This document shows, piece after piece, positions 63,651 to 64,000 of a DNA stretch of 64,000 bases; position 1 is the stretch's first letter; each line of letters starts with the position of its first letter. Origin of the DNA: Nematocida homosporus. Lineage: Eukaryota > Microsporidia. The notes beneath the pieces are model-generated. The model did not search any database. It saw only the letters and a program-made list of their open reading frames with translations, and was not told the origin of the DNA. A program made the position numbers and the translations under genes. The stretch covers positions 1 to 64,000 of the forward strand of contig NW_026250678.1 of the NCBI RefSeq assembly GCF_024244095.1, given 5' to 3'.

Positions 63651-64000
63651 ATGCATTTTTTTATGTTCCGGAAAGACGGCCGCAAGTATAATCAACATCG
63701 TTTAGTGGCTATCTCTGTTCAAGAAGCTATTTATTTCAATCACGGCCTCTCCCAAGTCTCTACTCTTCTTACACACTCGCCTACCCAGAAACAGAGATTA
63801 TCAATCATCGTTAAAATGGAAGAAGGATCTCTACCGGCCAGTGCATCGCGAATCCGTACGGAACGAAAAGAAGAAGAGATAGGCGAAATTCTCGAAAAGA
63901 TCTTTACACCTTTACTTATGGAGACTGACTTCTGCTATGAAATAGAACACCGAGTTATTTTTGCTGATGGTTCCCTTCTACCCCTGCTTATCAATAGTAC
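63651..64000 (+). CDS. Partial RNase PH-fold exosome ring subunit
   Basis: Starts at ATG 63651 and runs open to the window end (116 codons seen). FRKDGRKYNQHR at the start resembles the R.DGR...E.R opening of exosome RNase PH proteins. The segment RIRTERKEEEIGEILEKIF, then a strand pair, then RVIFADGSLLPLLINS resembles the R..ER....I...LE..I..., V.V...DGS....AINA order of RRP41/RRP46/MTR3. Most likely a ring subunit of the RNA exosome whose cap subunit CSL4 is at 37221. The subunit identity cannot be given from this part. The first ATG is taken; ATG 63663 is an alternative. Confidence 0.6.
   Translation, partial: MHFFMFRKDGRKYNQHRLVAISVQEAIYFNHGLSQVSTLLTHSPTQKQRLSIIVKMEEGSLPASASRIRTERKEEEIGEILEKIFTPLLMETDFCYEIEHRVIFADGSLLPLLINS

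Overview
The window looks like a compact, nearly intron-free eukaryotic nuclear genome, most likely a microsporidian. The genes are short and divergent, and neighbours often lie 2-60 bp apart or overlap. Start codons are preceded by CCC-type or AAATTT-type boxes, and AATAAA often overlaps the stop codon. The core eukaryotic set is present (La, SKP1, NUF2, CSL4, IMP3, IWS1, ELF1, eIF4G, VPS13). A C-terminal RING in a large secreted or membrane-anchored paralogue family recalls the expanded families described from Nematocida, but genus is not established. A convincing intron at the uL29 start would argue for a lineage that still splices. One tRNA-Val(AAC) was found; no rRNA was seen.

Layout. 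0-7 kb holds two predicted secreted proteins of unknown function in long intergenic DNA with copies of a TATA-containing repeat. 7-28 kb is a housekeeping stretch: a PP2A/PP6-type phosphatase divergent from a class II DnaJ, a five-TM protein, unknown proteins, an ESCO-type zinc finger with no acetyltransferase, a FYVE-like finger protein, a Yop1/REEP protein, La overlapping Tad2, a myosin with a dilute-like tail, cyclophilin, SKP1, a TMEM120 homologue divergent from HisRS, and IMP3. 28-39 kb holds VPS13, a gene broken by the window's only ambiguous base, NUF2 divergent from CSL4, and an L-type lectin. 39-45.4 kb holds two tandem paralogues of the secreted family, one with a C-terminal RING and one without, separated by another copy of the repeat. 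45.8-64 kb holds uL29, eIF4G, a SEL1/HRD3-like ERAD protein divergent from NUP93/NIC96, a 906-residue orphan, IWS1, tRNA-Val, a second five-TM protein, a CFD1-like ATPase, an orphan, a septin-like GTPase, a HIT protein, ELF1, a possible micro-ORF, and the start of an RNase PH-type exosome subunit cut by the window end.

Intergenic DNA is dominated by short degenerate words (TTGGGTTAGTATTGAGTT / AACCCAATACTAACTCAA, TTATCTTATCTCAA) in blocks that are G/T-rich on one strand and A/C-rich on the other. Several genes can be grouped by process: endomembrane traffic (VPS13, FYVE-like, Yop1/REEP, L-type lectin, HRD3-like, myosin), RNA and translation (La, Tad2, IMP3, CSL4 and an RNase PH-like exosome subunit, eIF4G, uL29, HisRS), chromatin and transcription (ELF1, IWS1), and division (NUF2, septin-like, possibly the ESCO finger). 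The secreted paralogues and their repeat are the most rapidly evolving part of the window and the best candidates for host-directed factors. Several long-frame starts used TTG or GTG; I moved these to the first in-frame ATG.
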